Shown here piece after piece: positions 16,504 through 24,566 of a stretch of 64,000 nt of DNA. Position 1 is the first letter of the stretch. Every line of letters begins with the position of its first letter. The stretch is from Roseiflexus sp034432635 (lineage in GTDB: Bacteria; Chloroflexota; Chloroflexia; Chloroflexales; Roseiflexaceae). The notes under the pieces were generated by a model. That model saw only the letters and a list, made by a program, of their open reading frames with translations. It was not told the DNA's origin and searched no databases. Location of the stretch: positions 4,335-68,334 of the forward strand of contig DAOUBK010000075.1 of the NCBI GenBank assembly GCA_034432635.1, read 5' to 3'. The position numbers and the translations under genes were made by a program.

Positions 16504-17078
16504 GCGTCTGCCCAAAGGGGCAGCGATCCGGAATGTTCTGCAAACAGGATCACGGGCATCCTGCCCCGGCGCTGCCCCACGCAGGGGTGGCAGGCAGATG
16601 GTGAACCAACGCCGCGTATCGCGCACAGCGTTCTACCAGATGTGATGCAGGGCATCCTGCTGCCTGCAACCGCAGATGGAACGCCAGAATGCGCCGGAAG
16701 ACAAGTCTGCGGCGTCTGATCCCTTTCGGGGTCAGTTTCAGGGGCGGACAGAATATATGAGCGAACACAACTTCTGCCGCATTGGAACGCCCTGGCGTGT
16801 GGTTCTGGTCTCCCCTCGCCCGCGTGCGGGAGAGGGGCAGAGGGTGAGGGCCAACCAGCGCATCCCAATGCCGTAAAGCCCCTTGACGCTCATGTGTTCT
16901 GTCAGCCATTGAACGGGGTCAGTGCGGAGGTCATCGTGACAGTCGTGATCCCGACTGGTATGGTCGACGCTCCGCCTCCCATCCACGTGGCATGAGGCGG
17001 ATGTGCGCTGCTGACACACTGCTGTGTCCGGAACAGGACCGGCGAGCATGTCGCTTCGTCTGGCTGCACACCCTGATC
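16504..17078. other. Intergenic region rich in palindromes
   Basis: The 575 bp between the aldolase and the minus-strand glycosyltransferase hold no credible gene. Just after the aldolase stop, CTGCCC-AAAG-GGGCAG (16508-16523) is a 6-bp hairpin that could end the transcript, although no T-run follows. A nested repeat element lies at 16748-16905. CTGATCCC and GGGGTCAG near 16717-16735 form a further hairpin, and GGGGTCAGT recurs near 16916. Confidence 0.6.
16748..16905. repeat. REP palindrome nested in long imperfect inverted repeats (MITE-like)
   Basis: The centre (16812-16837) is CCCCTC-g-CCCGC-gt-GCGGG-a-GAGGGG, an almost perfect palindrome of the CCCTCTCCCGC type common in intergenic DNA of many bacteria. 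It is flanked by arms at about 16748-16797 and 16856-16905. The reverse complement of the right arm matches the left arm over GACAGAA-ATGAGCG and again over CGCATTGG-CCTGG (with mismatches). The whole could fold as one long cruciform of about 160 bp. No transposase is present. It resembles a non-autonomous element. Confidence 0.6.
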
Positions 17079-18293
17079 TCACGAGCGGGATGACCTCTGC
17101 CGTTCGACGACCGTGTGGTAGATCTCCTCGATCTGGCGTGCTGCACGTTCCCACGACAGATCACGTACCGCGCGTTCACGTAGGCGTCGTCCCTGTTCCT
17201 GCGCCCATTCCGGTCTGTCGAGTGCGTGTTCGATACCGGCAGCCAGATCCTCGACGCTGCCATAGGCGGCATAGATGCCGTACTCTCCTAAAAACTCGCG
17301 CGCGACCGGCGTATCGAAGGCAACCACCGGCAATCCCATTGCCATATAATTGCCAATCTTCCCGTTTCCCTCAGTACGACTCATCTTTGGTGCGACCGCC
17401 ACCTCGCCAAGCGCCAGATAGGCGTGCAGGTCACGGTAGAGGATACGCCCTGGCAGTGTCACATACCCGCTGACGCCGAGCGACTCCGCATAGGCGCGAT
17501 AACTGGCAGGATCAGGATGCCCCATGATCAGGAAGTGGACATCCGCACGGTGCGATGTCACAATCCGTGCCGCCTGGATAAGATGGTGAGTGCCCTGGTA
17601 CGGCGCCAGCAACCCGATATACACCACGATGCGGCGGTCTGCCGGGATACCGAGCTGTCGCCGTAACTCGCAACGTTGCGCCTCCCACTCCGGTGATCCA
17701 TCGAACGGGCGGAAACGCCGGGTGTTGACGCTGTCGATGACCGTATAGAGCCTGTCGGGGCAAACCGAACCATCGCGGCGCAGCAGGTTCGCAGCATTGG
17801 TCGTCGAGGTGATCACTGCATCGGCGTTGCGGTTGATCCGGCGTTCCAGTCGCGTCAACAGCGGAAACAACGGATTGGTGCGACTGATGAACCCATGATC
17901 GAGCATTTCGCTGGTCATGCTTCCCTGGTAATCCAGGATAAGCGGAATGCCGAGCAATCGTTTCAGCGCCAGACCGATGAAGGCTGCCTCGTGCGTGTGA
18001 GCGTGAATGATCGTCGGACGGATCTCCAGCGCGACGCGCAGACTACGCCACGCCAGACCGACATCCAGGTACAGTTTATGGCGCGACGAGCCGACAACTG
18101 CGCGTCGGATCCAGGGAACGTCCCACGAGCGACGAATGTCGAGACCGGGCATATCGTCGCCGTTGTGGTACGTTGCCAGCACCAGACGATGACCGAGTTG
18201 CTGAATGGCTTTCGCTTCCTCCCATATGCGAACGTGGTTGCCGTAATCCGAAAAAAAACTGGTCGAAGCCAGCATCAGTATCGTGTACGACAC
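17079..18293 (-). CDS. GT-B glycosyltransferase (group 1)
   Basis: The 404-residue protein has the two-Rossmann GT-B layout. The N-terminus (ILMLASTSFFSDYGNHVRIWEEAKAI) carries the acceptor-side loop. The linker before the C-terminal domain contains VVYIGLLAPYQGTHHLI, and the donor site contains KIGNYMAMGLPVVAFDT. In the first half, HAHTHEAAFIGLAL is the typical conserved block of GT4 enzymes. It should add a sugar to a lipid-linked or extracellular glycan on the inner membrane face. The gene lies 19 bp downstream of a HAD phosphatase and may share its transcript. Substrate is unknown. Confidence 0.87.
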   Translation of the reverse strand: MSYTILMLASTSFFSDYGNHVRIWEEAKAIQQLGHRLVLATYHNGDDMPGLDIRRSWDVPWIRRAVVGSSRHKLYLDVGLAWRSLRVALEIRPTIIHAHTHEAAFIGLALKRLLGIPLILDYQGSMTSEMLDHGFISRTNPLFPLLTRLERRINRNADAVITSTTNAANLLRRDGSVCPDRLYTVIDSVNTRRFRPFDGSPEWEAQRCELRRQLGIPADRRIVVYIGLLAPYQGTHHLIQAARIVTSHRADVHFLIMGHPDPASYRAYAESLGVSGYVTLPGRILYRDLHAYLALGEVAVAPKMSRTEGNGKIGNYMAMGLPVVAFDTPVAREFLGEYGIYAAYGSVEDLAAGIEHALDRPEWAQEQGRRLRERAVRDLSWERAARQIEEIYHTVVERQRSSRS

Positions 18294-18312
18294 GGATCAT
18301 CCTGTCACATGC

Positions 18313-19026
18313 TCAGGACGACGATGCCGCAGCGGCGTGGCTGCACAGATAGACCGGCAGTTCGCCAATGTGCGACAACTGCACATATCCGTCGGTCATC
18401 GCCTCGTCGTCGGTTACCGTTTCGTGCTCCCAGGTCAGATAGTACGGAATATAGACCGCCCGCCCGCCGGCTGCAACAACCGGTAGAATATCAGATTTCA
18501 GCGAATTGCCAACCATGAGGAACTCGTCTGGTCGAATACCGGAGCGTTTCAGAAGCGCTGCATACGTCGCTGGAGTTTTATCGCTCACAATCTCGATATG
18601 TTGAAAATACCCGGCAATGCCGGAGCGCGCAATTTTACTCTCCTGGTCGAACAGATCTCCTTTGGTGATGATCATCAATCGGTAGGTTTCGTGCAGCAAC
18701 GCAATCGTTTCACGCACACCGGGCAGCAGTTCGACCGGCGCGCGCAGCATATCGCGCGCAAAGTCGATGATCTGACGGATCTCGTGTGCGCCAATTCGTC
18801 CATCGGTCACCTCGATCGCGGTCTCGATCATGGAGAGGGTGAATCCTTTGATGCCATACCCGAAGAACTTCAGGTTCCGCATCTCGGTTTCGTAGAGCCG
18901 GCGATCGATCGTTACGGCATCCTGAAAGGGCGCAAGCAGGCGTTTGAACTTCTCCTGGGTTATGGAGTAGAGCGTTTCGTTGTGCCACAGTGTATCGTCA
19001 GCATCGAATGCGATGGTAGTAATCAT
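18313..19026 (-). CDS. HAD-superfamily hydrolase
   Basis: The 237-residue protein starts MITTIAFDADDTLWHNE, HAD motif I with nucleophile and acid-base Asp (DADDT). Motif II is in MIITKGD, and motifs III/IV are around SDKTPATYAALL and FLMVGNSLKSDI. A helical cap lies at about residues 20-100. It is a phosphatase of the YjjG/pyrophosphatase-like group; the substrate is not determinable. ATG 19026 is chosen because it opens motif I. The longer frame to 19119 only translates a GAGAAC-type repeat and should be ignored. It lies between glcF and a glycosyltransferase on the same strand. Confidence 0.87.
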   Translation of the reverse strand: MITTIAFDADDTLWHNETLYSITQEKFKRLLAPFQDAVTIDRRLYETEMRNLKFFGYGIKGFTLSMIETAIEVTDGRIGAHEIRQIIDFARDMLRAPVELLPGVRETIALLHETYRLMIITKGDLFDQESKIARSGIAGYFQHIEIVSDKTPATYAALLKRSGIRPDEFLMVGNSLKSDILPVVAAGGRAVYIPYYLTWEHETVTDDEAMTDGYVQLSHIGELPVYLCSHAAAASSS

Positions 19027-19035
19027 AGGGGACTG

Positions 19036-19062
19036 TTGTGAGAACGGAGAACTGAGAACCGG
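19036..19062. repeat. GAGAAC-type heptamer repeat
   Basis: GAGAACGGAGAACTGAGAAC-like units of 6-7 bp lie directly before the HAD hydrolase start. The same motif occurs at 22099-22120, 31799-31830, 47931-47965 and 61887-61907, in each case at or near a gene start or stop. Confidence 0.6.
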
Positions 19063-19131
19063 CGCAAGTGCAGCGAGTATCTTCCGCTTGCGTGTGTCCC
19101 ACATTCGACACGCGCCCAAGCGTCTGCAACC

Positions 19132-20463
19132 TTATTGCCGGTCATACGCCGCTGCCAGCACCTCGACAACATGGCGCACCTGCATCTTCGAGCCGCGTCG
19201 GCGCAGCCCGCTCTCGAGTTGCAGCTGACAACCGGGGTTTGCCGTCACGATAATGTCTGCACCGGTGGCTTCCGCGTGGTCCAACTTCCGCTCGCCGAGA
19301 CGGGTGGCCATTGCAGGTTGCGTCACATTGTAGATACCCGCAGAGCCGCAGCAGAGTGACGACTCCTGCATTTCGCGCAGGGTCACACCAGGAATGGCGC
19401 GTAGCAGTTTGCGCGGCTGAGCGCTGATACGTTGTGCATGTGCCAGATGGCATGGTTCCTGGTAGGTCACCGTCAGGTCGAGTGGGCGCATATCGGCGGT
19501 ATTCAGGTCGAGCGCCGCCAGGAACTCGGTCACGTCCATCACTTTTGCGGAAAAGTAATGGGCACGTTCTGCCCATTGTGAATCATCGTGGAGCAGGTGT
19601 CCATACTCTTTGAGCGTCGAGCCGCACCCCGCGGCATTGACAATGATTGCATCGAGACCCAACCCCTCGAATGCCGCAATATTGCGTCGTGCCAGATCGC
19701 GCGCGCCTACCAGGTCGCCGCCATGGGCATGGAGCGCGCCGCAGCACCCCTGCTCAGGCGGCAGGAAGACCGTGCAGCCATTCTTGCGCAGCACCCGAAT
19801 CGTGGCATTGTGCACATTCGCAAAAGCCGTTGCCATGATGCAACCGGTCAGCAGCGCAACGACGAACCGTTCCTCTCCTTCCGCCAGGAGGACCTGTCCT
19901 TCCGGCACGGTGAACCGATCACTGATGGGCGGCAGAAGCGCCTCGGTCTCATCGAGCTTCAGTGCGCGGAGCAATCCGCTGCGTCGCGCCAGGGTTTGCG
20001 CACCACTCTTCTGATAGAGCCACATCAGGCGTGAGAAGAGACGAAATAATGGTGGACGGCGGAAGAGCACACCAAATGCGCCGAAGCGCAGCAGTCGCAC
20101 GAGCCATGGATGCGGAGGCAGCCGTCCATCGCTCTTTGCTCGTTCAATCTGCGTCCGTGACGCCTCGAGAATCTGCCCGTACAGCACACCACTCGGGCAG
20201 ACCGCTTCGCAGGCACGGCAGTTCAGGCAGGCGCTCATCTGCTCCTGGAACACCGCACTCTCCATACCGATGCGCCCGTCGGCGACGGCTTTCATCAGGT
20301 AGATGCGCCCCCGTGGTGAAAACTGTTCCAGTCCGGTTTCGCGGTAGGTGGGACATGCCGGGAGACACAACCCGCAATGGACACAAGAGTTGATAATTGT
20401 ATCACTGGGAATGTCGGGTCCGGCGAAAGGCACTCTGGCGGTAATCTCGTGTTCGGCAATCAT
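19132..20463 (-). CDS. glcF: Glycolate oxidase iron-sulfur subunit GlcF
   Basis: GlcF passes electrons from the FAD subunits of glycolate (or lactate-type) dehydrogenase to the quinone pool. The 443 residues contain two [4Fe-4S] ferredoxin motifs, CVHCGLCLPACP near residue 27 and CLNCRACEAVCP near residue 79. Two CCG domains follow, seen in GCCGALHAHGGD and SSLCCGSAGIYNVTQP, which bind a further cluster. The length is typical. GlcD and GlcE are not adjacent and must lie elsewhere. Glycolate oxidation or glyoxylate metabolism would fit a phototroph. It may be co-transcribed with the HAD hydrolase 105 bp downstream; a phosphoglycolate phosphatase role for that neighbour is tempting but unsupported. 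Confidence 0.9.
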   Translation of the reverse strand: MIAEHEITARVPFAGPDIPSDTIINSCVHCGLCLPACPTYRETGLEQFSPRGRIYLMKAVADGRIGMESAVFQEQMSACLNCRACEAVCPSGVLYGQILEASRTQIERAKSDGRLPPHPWLVRLLRFGAFGVLFRRPPLFRLFSRLMWLYQKSGAQTLARRSGLLRALKLDETEALLPPISDRFTVPEGQVLLAEGEERFVVALLTGCIMATAFANVHNATIRVLRKNGCTVFLPPEQGCCGALHAHGGDLVGARDLARRNIAAFEGLGLDAIIVNAAGCGSTLKEYGHLLHDDSQWAERAHYFSAKVMDVTEFLAALDLNTADMRPLDLTVTYQEPCHLAHAQRISAQPRKLLRAIPGVTLREMQESSLCCGSAGIYNVTQPAMATRLGERKLDHAEATGADIIVTANPGCQLQLESGLRRRGSKMQVRHVVEVLAAAYDRQ

Positions 20464-21055
20464 GGCTATCCTGGCTCAAGGCTTCAAGTCTCTGGACTAT
20501 CCTGTGGCTACTCCGCCGTCGCATGCTGTGTTCAGGAGGTAAACTCCCATATGATACAACTCACTTGCATCCTGTGCAAACAGTCAGGATGATAAGGTGA
20601 ACGTCTCACCATGCGCCGGTTGCTGACTGAGAAGAGGCTCTTTTAAGGACAGGGAGCATGTTGCCCGACCGGATTGTGTGCAACGCGATGCGGCGTGACG
20701 TCGTCTGGCGTGTGGGGTGATGTTTGGGGATGTATCGGGGAACAGTTACGGCATTGTGCATTCCAGCAGGCAACAACCACTCACCGGCACGATGATCGGG
20801 CGTTCTGCTTCCGGAGGGTCTCAGTAGTCGTCATCACACCCCACCCCTGCCTCGGTCACTGAAACGTTATCCGCAGGTTCGAGGGGAGACGACTGGTGAG
20901 ACAGAGTACGGGGGCAACTCAGTGGTGCAAGGCAGGAGTGAGACGATTATGGCGATGAGCACTGTCGGGGAGCAGCGCTCTGCGGTGATACCTGGATTTC
21001 AAACGACCATCACTCGCCCGCGCGAGGTGTCTGTTTGCCTGAAAAGCTCTGAAGA
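20464..21055. other. Intergenic region without recognised genes
   Basis: About 590 bp separate the start of glcF from the end of the response regulator. Short open frames occur, but none has a family resemblance or a good start. GGAGGTAAACTC at 20537 resembles a Shine-Dalgarno without a clear following gene. No tRNA-like or riboswitch-like signature is visible. Confidence 0.45.
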
Positions 21056-21090
21056 GGGGGATAGAGAGGTGGAGCGGAACCCTATCCCCC
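21056..21090 (-). terminator. Hairpin beyond the response-regulator gene
   Basis: GGGGGATAG (21056-21064) and CTATCCCCC (21082-21090) are perfect 9-bp arms with a 17-nt loop, 11 bp beyond the stop of the regulator gene. No T-run follows, so it may be a terminator or an mRNA-stabilising hairpin. Confidence 0.45.
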
Positions 21091-21100
21091 TGGTGCAGAC

Positions 21101-21784
21101 TCAGGGAACGAACGTATACCCGATGTTGCGCACGGTCAAAATATGACGCGGCTGATCGGCGTCGCGTTCGAGTTTGGCGCGCAACCGCCAGACCGACGTT
21201 GCGACGATGCTGCGCGACTGACGGGTGGTATAGCCCCAGATATGCTGGATGATCTGGCTGGTTGTGCAGACCTGCCCGCTCCGTTTCATCAAGAACGACA
21301 GCAGGTGCACCTCGCGCGGGGTCAATTCGACTGCCGGGCGGTCAGATGCCACACAGATCTGCCCTGCCGGGTCAAGGACCCATCCACCGCAACTCAGGCG
21401 CTCCATAGGGGGGCGACGCGCCTGCTGGCAGCGGCGCAGCACGGCGCTCACGCGGGCGATGAATTCAGACGAGGGGGTGTACTTGGCAATGTAATCATCG
21501 GCGCCGAGACGCAACCCCATGATGCGATCTTCGGCGCGCGCCCGATGACTGTAGAAGACGACCGGCGTATCCAGGCTGCGTCGAATGCGGCGCAACACCT
21601 CGAACCCGTCGTAGTCGTTCAGTTCTGCCTCGAGGATCACCATATCGGGCATACCGCCGAAGACGGTGCGCAGCGCATCGCGTCCGTTGCTTGAAGAACT
21701 AACGTGGTAGTGTGCGCGCTCGAGCAGTGCAGCAGTGACGGTTAGTGATGTGCTGTCGCTATCCACCAGATGAATGTGAGGCAT
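21101..21784 (-). CDS. OmpR/PhoB-type regulator with atypical receiver (Glu at phosphoacceptor site)
   Basis: The 227-residue protein has an N-terminal receiver (1-120) and a C-terminal winged helix (about 130-227; ELTPREVHLLSFLMKRSGQV, then RSIVATSVWRLRAKLE). In the receiver, the position of the phosphorylated Asp reads VILEAELNDYDG, so Glu replaces Asp. The later conserved Lys is present (DDYIAKYTP) but the following Pro is not. Asp-to-Glu often mimics phosphorylation, so the protein may be constitutively active or controlled otherwise. No histidine kinase is adjacent. A 14-bp palindrome upstream (21829-21842) may be its own operator. Confidence 0.87.
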   Translation of the reverse strand: MPHIHLVDSDSTSLTVTAALLERAHYHVSSSSNGRDALRTVFGGMPDMVILEAELNDYDGFEVLRRIRRSLDTPVVFYSHRARAEDRIMGLRLGADDYIAKYTPSSEFIARVSAVLRRCQQARRPPMERLSCGGWVLDPAGQICVASDRPAVELTPREVHLLSFLMKRSGQVCTTSQIIQHIWGYTTRQSRSIVATSVWRLRAKLERDADQPRHILTVRNIGYTFVP

Positions 21785-21828
21785 AGAGCCAGAACTCCTC
21801 CTGAACGTGTAACGCGAATAGTGTGAAT

Positions 21829-21842
21829 ATCGTGCGCACGAT
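21829..21842. promoter_or_regulatory. 14-bp perfect palindrome upstream of the atypical regulator
   Basis: ATCGTGCGCACGAT is perfectly self-complementary and lies 45 bp before the start of the regulator gene. Its position fits an operator for autoregulation or for the divergent exchanger gene. OmpR-type regulators more often use direct repeats, so another regulator is possible. Confidence 0.4.
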
Positions 21843-22200
21843 GTACAACCGCGTTTTTACCATATCGAGTTCAGGAGCGTCTACGGTATGTTGCTCATCT
21901 TCTGCTCATATCGCTCTCCAGGTTGCGTTTAGGGCGTGTCGGCGCAGTGCTCTGAATACGGTACAGAGTCGTATTGCTGACTTCTTTTGTGTTTTTGTCT
22001 CATATTTTTGTGTTCTCAAACTTAATTGGAAAACTATCTCATCTTTTTGTGCGGTGTCACGTTCGTTACCCATCGACTCTTCGAGGGAAGGCAGTCCTGA
22101 TTCTCAGTTCCTGGTTCTCGATTATTCCACTCCTGGTACAATGGCGCATCGAACGCATGGAACGTCCAAATGCGCATTTTGAATATGGAGAGGCTTCGCA
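21843..22200. other. AT-rich divergent intergenic region
   Basis: About 360 bp with no gene. A marked AT-rich tract at about 21975-22055 carries repeated TTTTTGTG and TTTTTGTC motifs, unlike the surrounding high-GC DNA. A GAGAAC-type repeat occurs at 22099-22120. A GGAGAG Shine-Dalgarno precedes the exchanger start. The tract may be a promoter or upstream activating region, or bound by an AT-hook protein such as that at 2936. Confidence 0.45.
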
Positions 22201-23211
22201 ATGCTGCTCACGTGGTTGCTCTTCATTCTATGTGCGGTGGTGATCCTGGTTGCTGGAACACAACTCTCGACCTACGGTGACATGATTGCCGATATGACCG
22301 GTCTAGGGCGCACCTGGATCGGCGTTGTGTTGCTGGCATCGGTGACGTCGCTGCCGGAACTGATCACCGGGTTCAGTTCGACCGCAATCTTTCGTGTGCC
22401 GGATATTGCCATGGGGGATATCGCCGGGAGTTGTATGTTCAATCTGTTGATCATCGCCATGCTCGATGCCCTGCACAGTTCGGCACCTATCTCGGCGCGG
22501 GTACATCAGGGGCAGGTGTTATCCGCTTCTTTTGGCATCATTCTGCTGGGGCTAGTCAGTCTGGGGATTATTCTGGGCGAGATGCTTCCTGTCATCGGAT
22601 GGGTGAGTGTATTGAGCGTTCTGTTTGTGGCCATCTACCTGCTGGCAATGCGCACCATTTTTACCTATGAGCAGCGTCGTCTTGTCGAGACGTTCGTTGC
22701 CGAGATGGCAACCGAAGTCGAGGCGCGTCACCCGTCGAACGTGCGCGTGTACGGGTTGTTTACCCTCAATGCGGTGCTGATCGTCGGTGCAGCGCTCTAT
22801 CTCCCTGGCCTTGCGGCTAAGCTTGCAGAGTCGACCGGTCTGGGGCAGACGTTTTTTGGAACGATCTTCGTGGCGCTTTCGACATCGCTGCCCGAGGTGG
22901 TTGTTTCGATTGCGGCGCTGCGGATCGGTGCTATCGATATGGCGGTGGGCAATGTCTTGGGCAGCAATCTGTTCAATGTCGGCATTCTGGCGCTCGATGA
23001 TCTGTTCTACACGCCAGGACCGCTGCTGGCGGCGGTCGAACCATCGCACATTGTGGCTGTGCTTGGGGCGATGGTGATGACGGCGATTGCGGTGGTTGGA
23101 TTGACATATCGGAGTGGAAGCAAGCGCCTGTTCATCGCCTGGGATGCGCTGGGCATTGTTGTTGTCTATGCACTGGTGAGTGTGGCGCTCTACCTGATGG
23201 GAAGTGCTTGA
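22201..23211 (+). CDS. Sodium/calcium exchanger family protein (CaCA)
   Basis: The 336-residue integral membrane protein shows the internal duplication of CaCA antiporters. There are two alpha-repeats: SVTSLPELITGFSS with GDIAGSCMFNLLI in the first half, and LSTSLPEVVVSIAA with GNVLGSNLFNVGI in the second. About ten hydrophobic helices are expected, and a hydrophilic loop near residues 155-180 separates the halves. Such proteins exchange Ca2+ or other cations for Na+, K+ or H+. The first repeat has GSCMFN instead of GSNxFN, so the two ion sites are not identical. It is divergent from the atypical regulator and followed by its own terminator. Confidence 0.87.
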   Translation: MLLTWLLFILCAVVILVAGTQLSTYGDMIADMTGLGRTWIGVVLLASVTSLPELITGFSSTAIFRVPDIAMGDIAGSCMFNLLIIAMLDALHSSAPISARVHQGQVLSASFGIILLGLVSLGIILGEMLPVIGWVSVLSVLFVAIYLLAMRTIFTYEQRRLVETFVAEMATEVEARHPSNVRVYGLFTLNAVLIVGAALYLPGLAAKLAESTGLGQTFFGTIFVALSTSLPEVVVSIAALRIGAIDMAVGNVLGSNLFNVGILALDDLFYTPGPLLAAVEPSHIVAVLGAMVMTAIAVVGLTYRSGSKRLFIAWDALGIVVVYALVSVALYLMGSA

Positions 23212-23229
23212 TGTCTGTCCTGATAGGCG

Positions 23230-23251
23230 CCGACGATTGCGTCGGTTTGTG
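23230..23251 (+). terminator. Terminator after the cation exchanger gene
   Basis: CCGACG-ATTG-CGTCGG is a perfect 6-bp stem with a 4-nt loop, followed by TTTGT. It lies 19 bp after the stop codon. Confidence 0.55.
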
Positions 23252-23286
23252 GAAGGAATATGATGATCTATCGTACCATCAAACCC

Positions 23287-23342
23287 ATTAAACCTTTTCT
23301 TAATATCAATGATACTTGGGATTAATAGAAGCCTGATATACT
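23287..23342 (+). promoter_or_regulatory. Promoter region of the pstS-kinase-receiver cluster with TTAA repeats
   Basis: An extended -10, TGATATACT, has its hexamer at 23337-23342. Upstream, AT-rich TTAA-containing repeats (ATTAAACC, CTTAATAT, ATTAATAG) recur at intervals of about 12 and 22 bp, one and two helical turns. This spacing resembles the tandem repeats of Pho boxes, but the sequence does not match a defined consensus. The leader would be about 105 nt. Confidence 0.4.
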
Positions 23343-23456
23343 GCAGAAGTGGGAGTGCGTGCTCCGTCAGACCGGTTGCGCAAAGGCGCGCATAAGCGGC
23401 ACATGTCTGGCCGTTCTGCTTGTGACTCATTTGTGCAACTGTTGTGAGAGGAGATC

Positions 23457-24566
23457 ATGGATATCAGGCTTCTTCGCAGCAGCATGGTCTTCATCATCCT
23501 GCTCGTTTCGGCGTGCGCCAGTGTTGCCTCTCCCACTCCAGCTGCTTCACCGTCTCCTGTACCGACCTCGACCTCAGTTGTTACGTCGTCTGACATGGCT
23601 ACCCAACCGACAGGCACGCCTGTTCCTGCGTCAGTGGTGCGGTCTGATCTCAGTGGTGACATTGTTATCGATGGTTCGAGCACAGTCTACCCGATTACCG
23701 AACGCGCCATGCAGCAGTTTAACAGCGTTGCTCCCAATGTGCGCATTCAATTGGGGGTCAGTGGTACAGGGGGCGGGTTCAAAAAGTTCTGTACCGGCAT
23801 CACCGATATTTCAAATGCATCACGCCCGATCAAACCGGACGAAACTGAGACCTGTCGCGCTAATGGCATTGAGTTTGTCGAGATACCGGTTGCTTTCGAC
23901 GGAATCTCGGTGATTGTCAATCCAGAAAATCAGTGGGCGCAGTGTATAACTGTCGATGAACTGAAAACGATGTGGGCGCCGGAATCGGAAGGAAAAATTG
24001 TCAACTGGAATCAGGTACGCACGGATTGGCCTGATCGACCTCTCGAGTTGTATGCACCTGGTGTTGATTCTGGCACGCATGATTATTTTACTGCCGCAGT
24101 TGTCGGTGAAGAAGATGCCAGTCGCAGTGATTATATCGGCAGTGAAGACGACTACGTTCTTATGCAACGGGTGATCGAGAAGACGAACGGTATTGCGTAT
24201 GTAGGTTTCGCTTACTATCAGGAGTATGCTGATAGGGTGGGCGTTGTTGCTGTCGATGCAGGAAACGGGTGTGTCTTACCTTCCATCGAAACAATTACGA
24301 ATGGAACGTACACCCCGCTCGCGCGCCTGCTTTTCATTTATGTGCGCAATGATCGTCTCGAACGACCAGAAGTGGAAGCATTTATCACATTCTATCTCAG
24401 CAATGCCGCTACTCTGGTTCAGGAAGCGCGGTATATTCCATTACCGCCGCGGGCTTATGAACTGATCCGGCAACGGATTGACAAACGAATAATCGGTTCG
24501 ATCTTTAGCGAAGGAATTCAGGTGGGCGTTTCGATTGAAACATTGCTAATGCTGGAGGAAAAGTGA
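23457..24566 (+). CDS. PstS-like phosphate-binding lipoprotein
   Basis: The 369-residue protein has a signal peptide ending in a lipobox (LLVSACAS), then a Ser/Thr/Pro-rich linker to about residue 60. The type II periplasmic binding fold follows. The phosphate-site signatures are intact: IDGSSTVYPITE, GVSGTGGGFKKFC, SNASRPIKPDE and PGVDSGTHDYF. These match PstS, which captures phosphate outside the membrane. No pstC, pstA, pstB or phoU gene is near. The gene instead overlaps a histidine kinase by 4 nt (GTGA), so it may serve as a sensor subunit rather than for uptake. ATG has GAGAGGAG upstream. Conservation of binding of phosphate rather than another oxyanion is inferred. Confidence 0.88.
   Translation: MDIRLLRSSMVFIILLVSACASVASPTPAASPSPVPTSTSVVTSSDMATQPTGTPVPASVVRSDLSGDIVIDGSSTVYPITERAMQQFNSVAPNVRIQLGVSGTGGGFKKFCTGITDISNASRPIKPDETETCRANGIEFVEIPVAFDGISVIVNPENQWAQCITVDELKTMWAPESEGKIVNWNQVRTDWPDRPLELYAPGVDSGTHDYFTAAVVGEEDASRSDYIGSEDDYVLMQRVIEKTNGIAYVGFAYYQEYADRVGVVAVDAGNGCVLPSIETITNGTYTPLARLLFIYVRNDRLERPEVEAFITFYLSNAATLVQEARYIPLPPRAYELIRQRIDKRIIGSIFSEGIQVGVSIETLLMLEEK

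Noticed and set aside
23457..24566. A standard Pst phosphate uptake operon
   Set aside because: No pstC, pstA, pstB or phoU gene follows; the next genes are a histidine kinase and a receiver.
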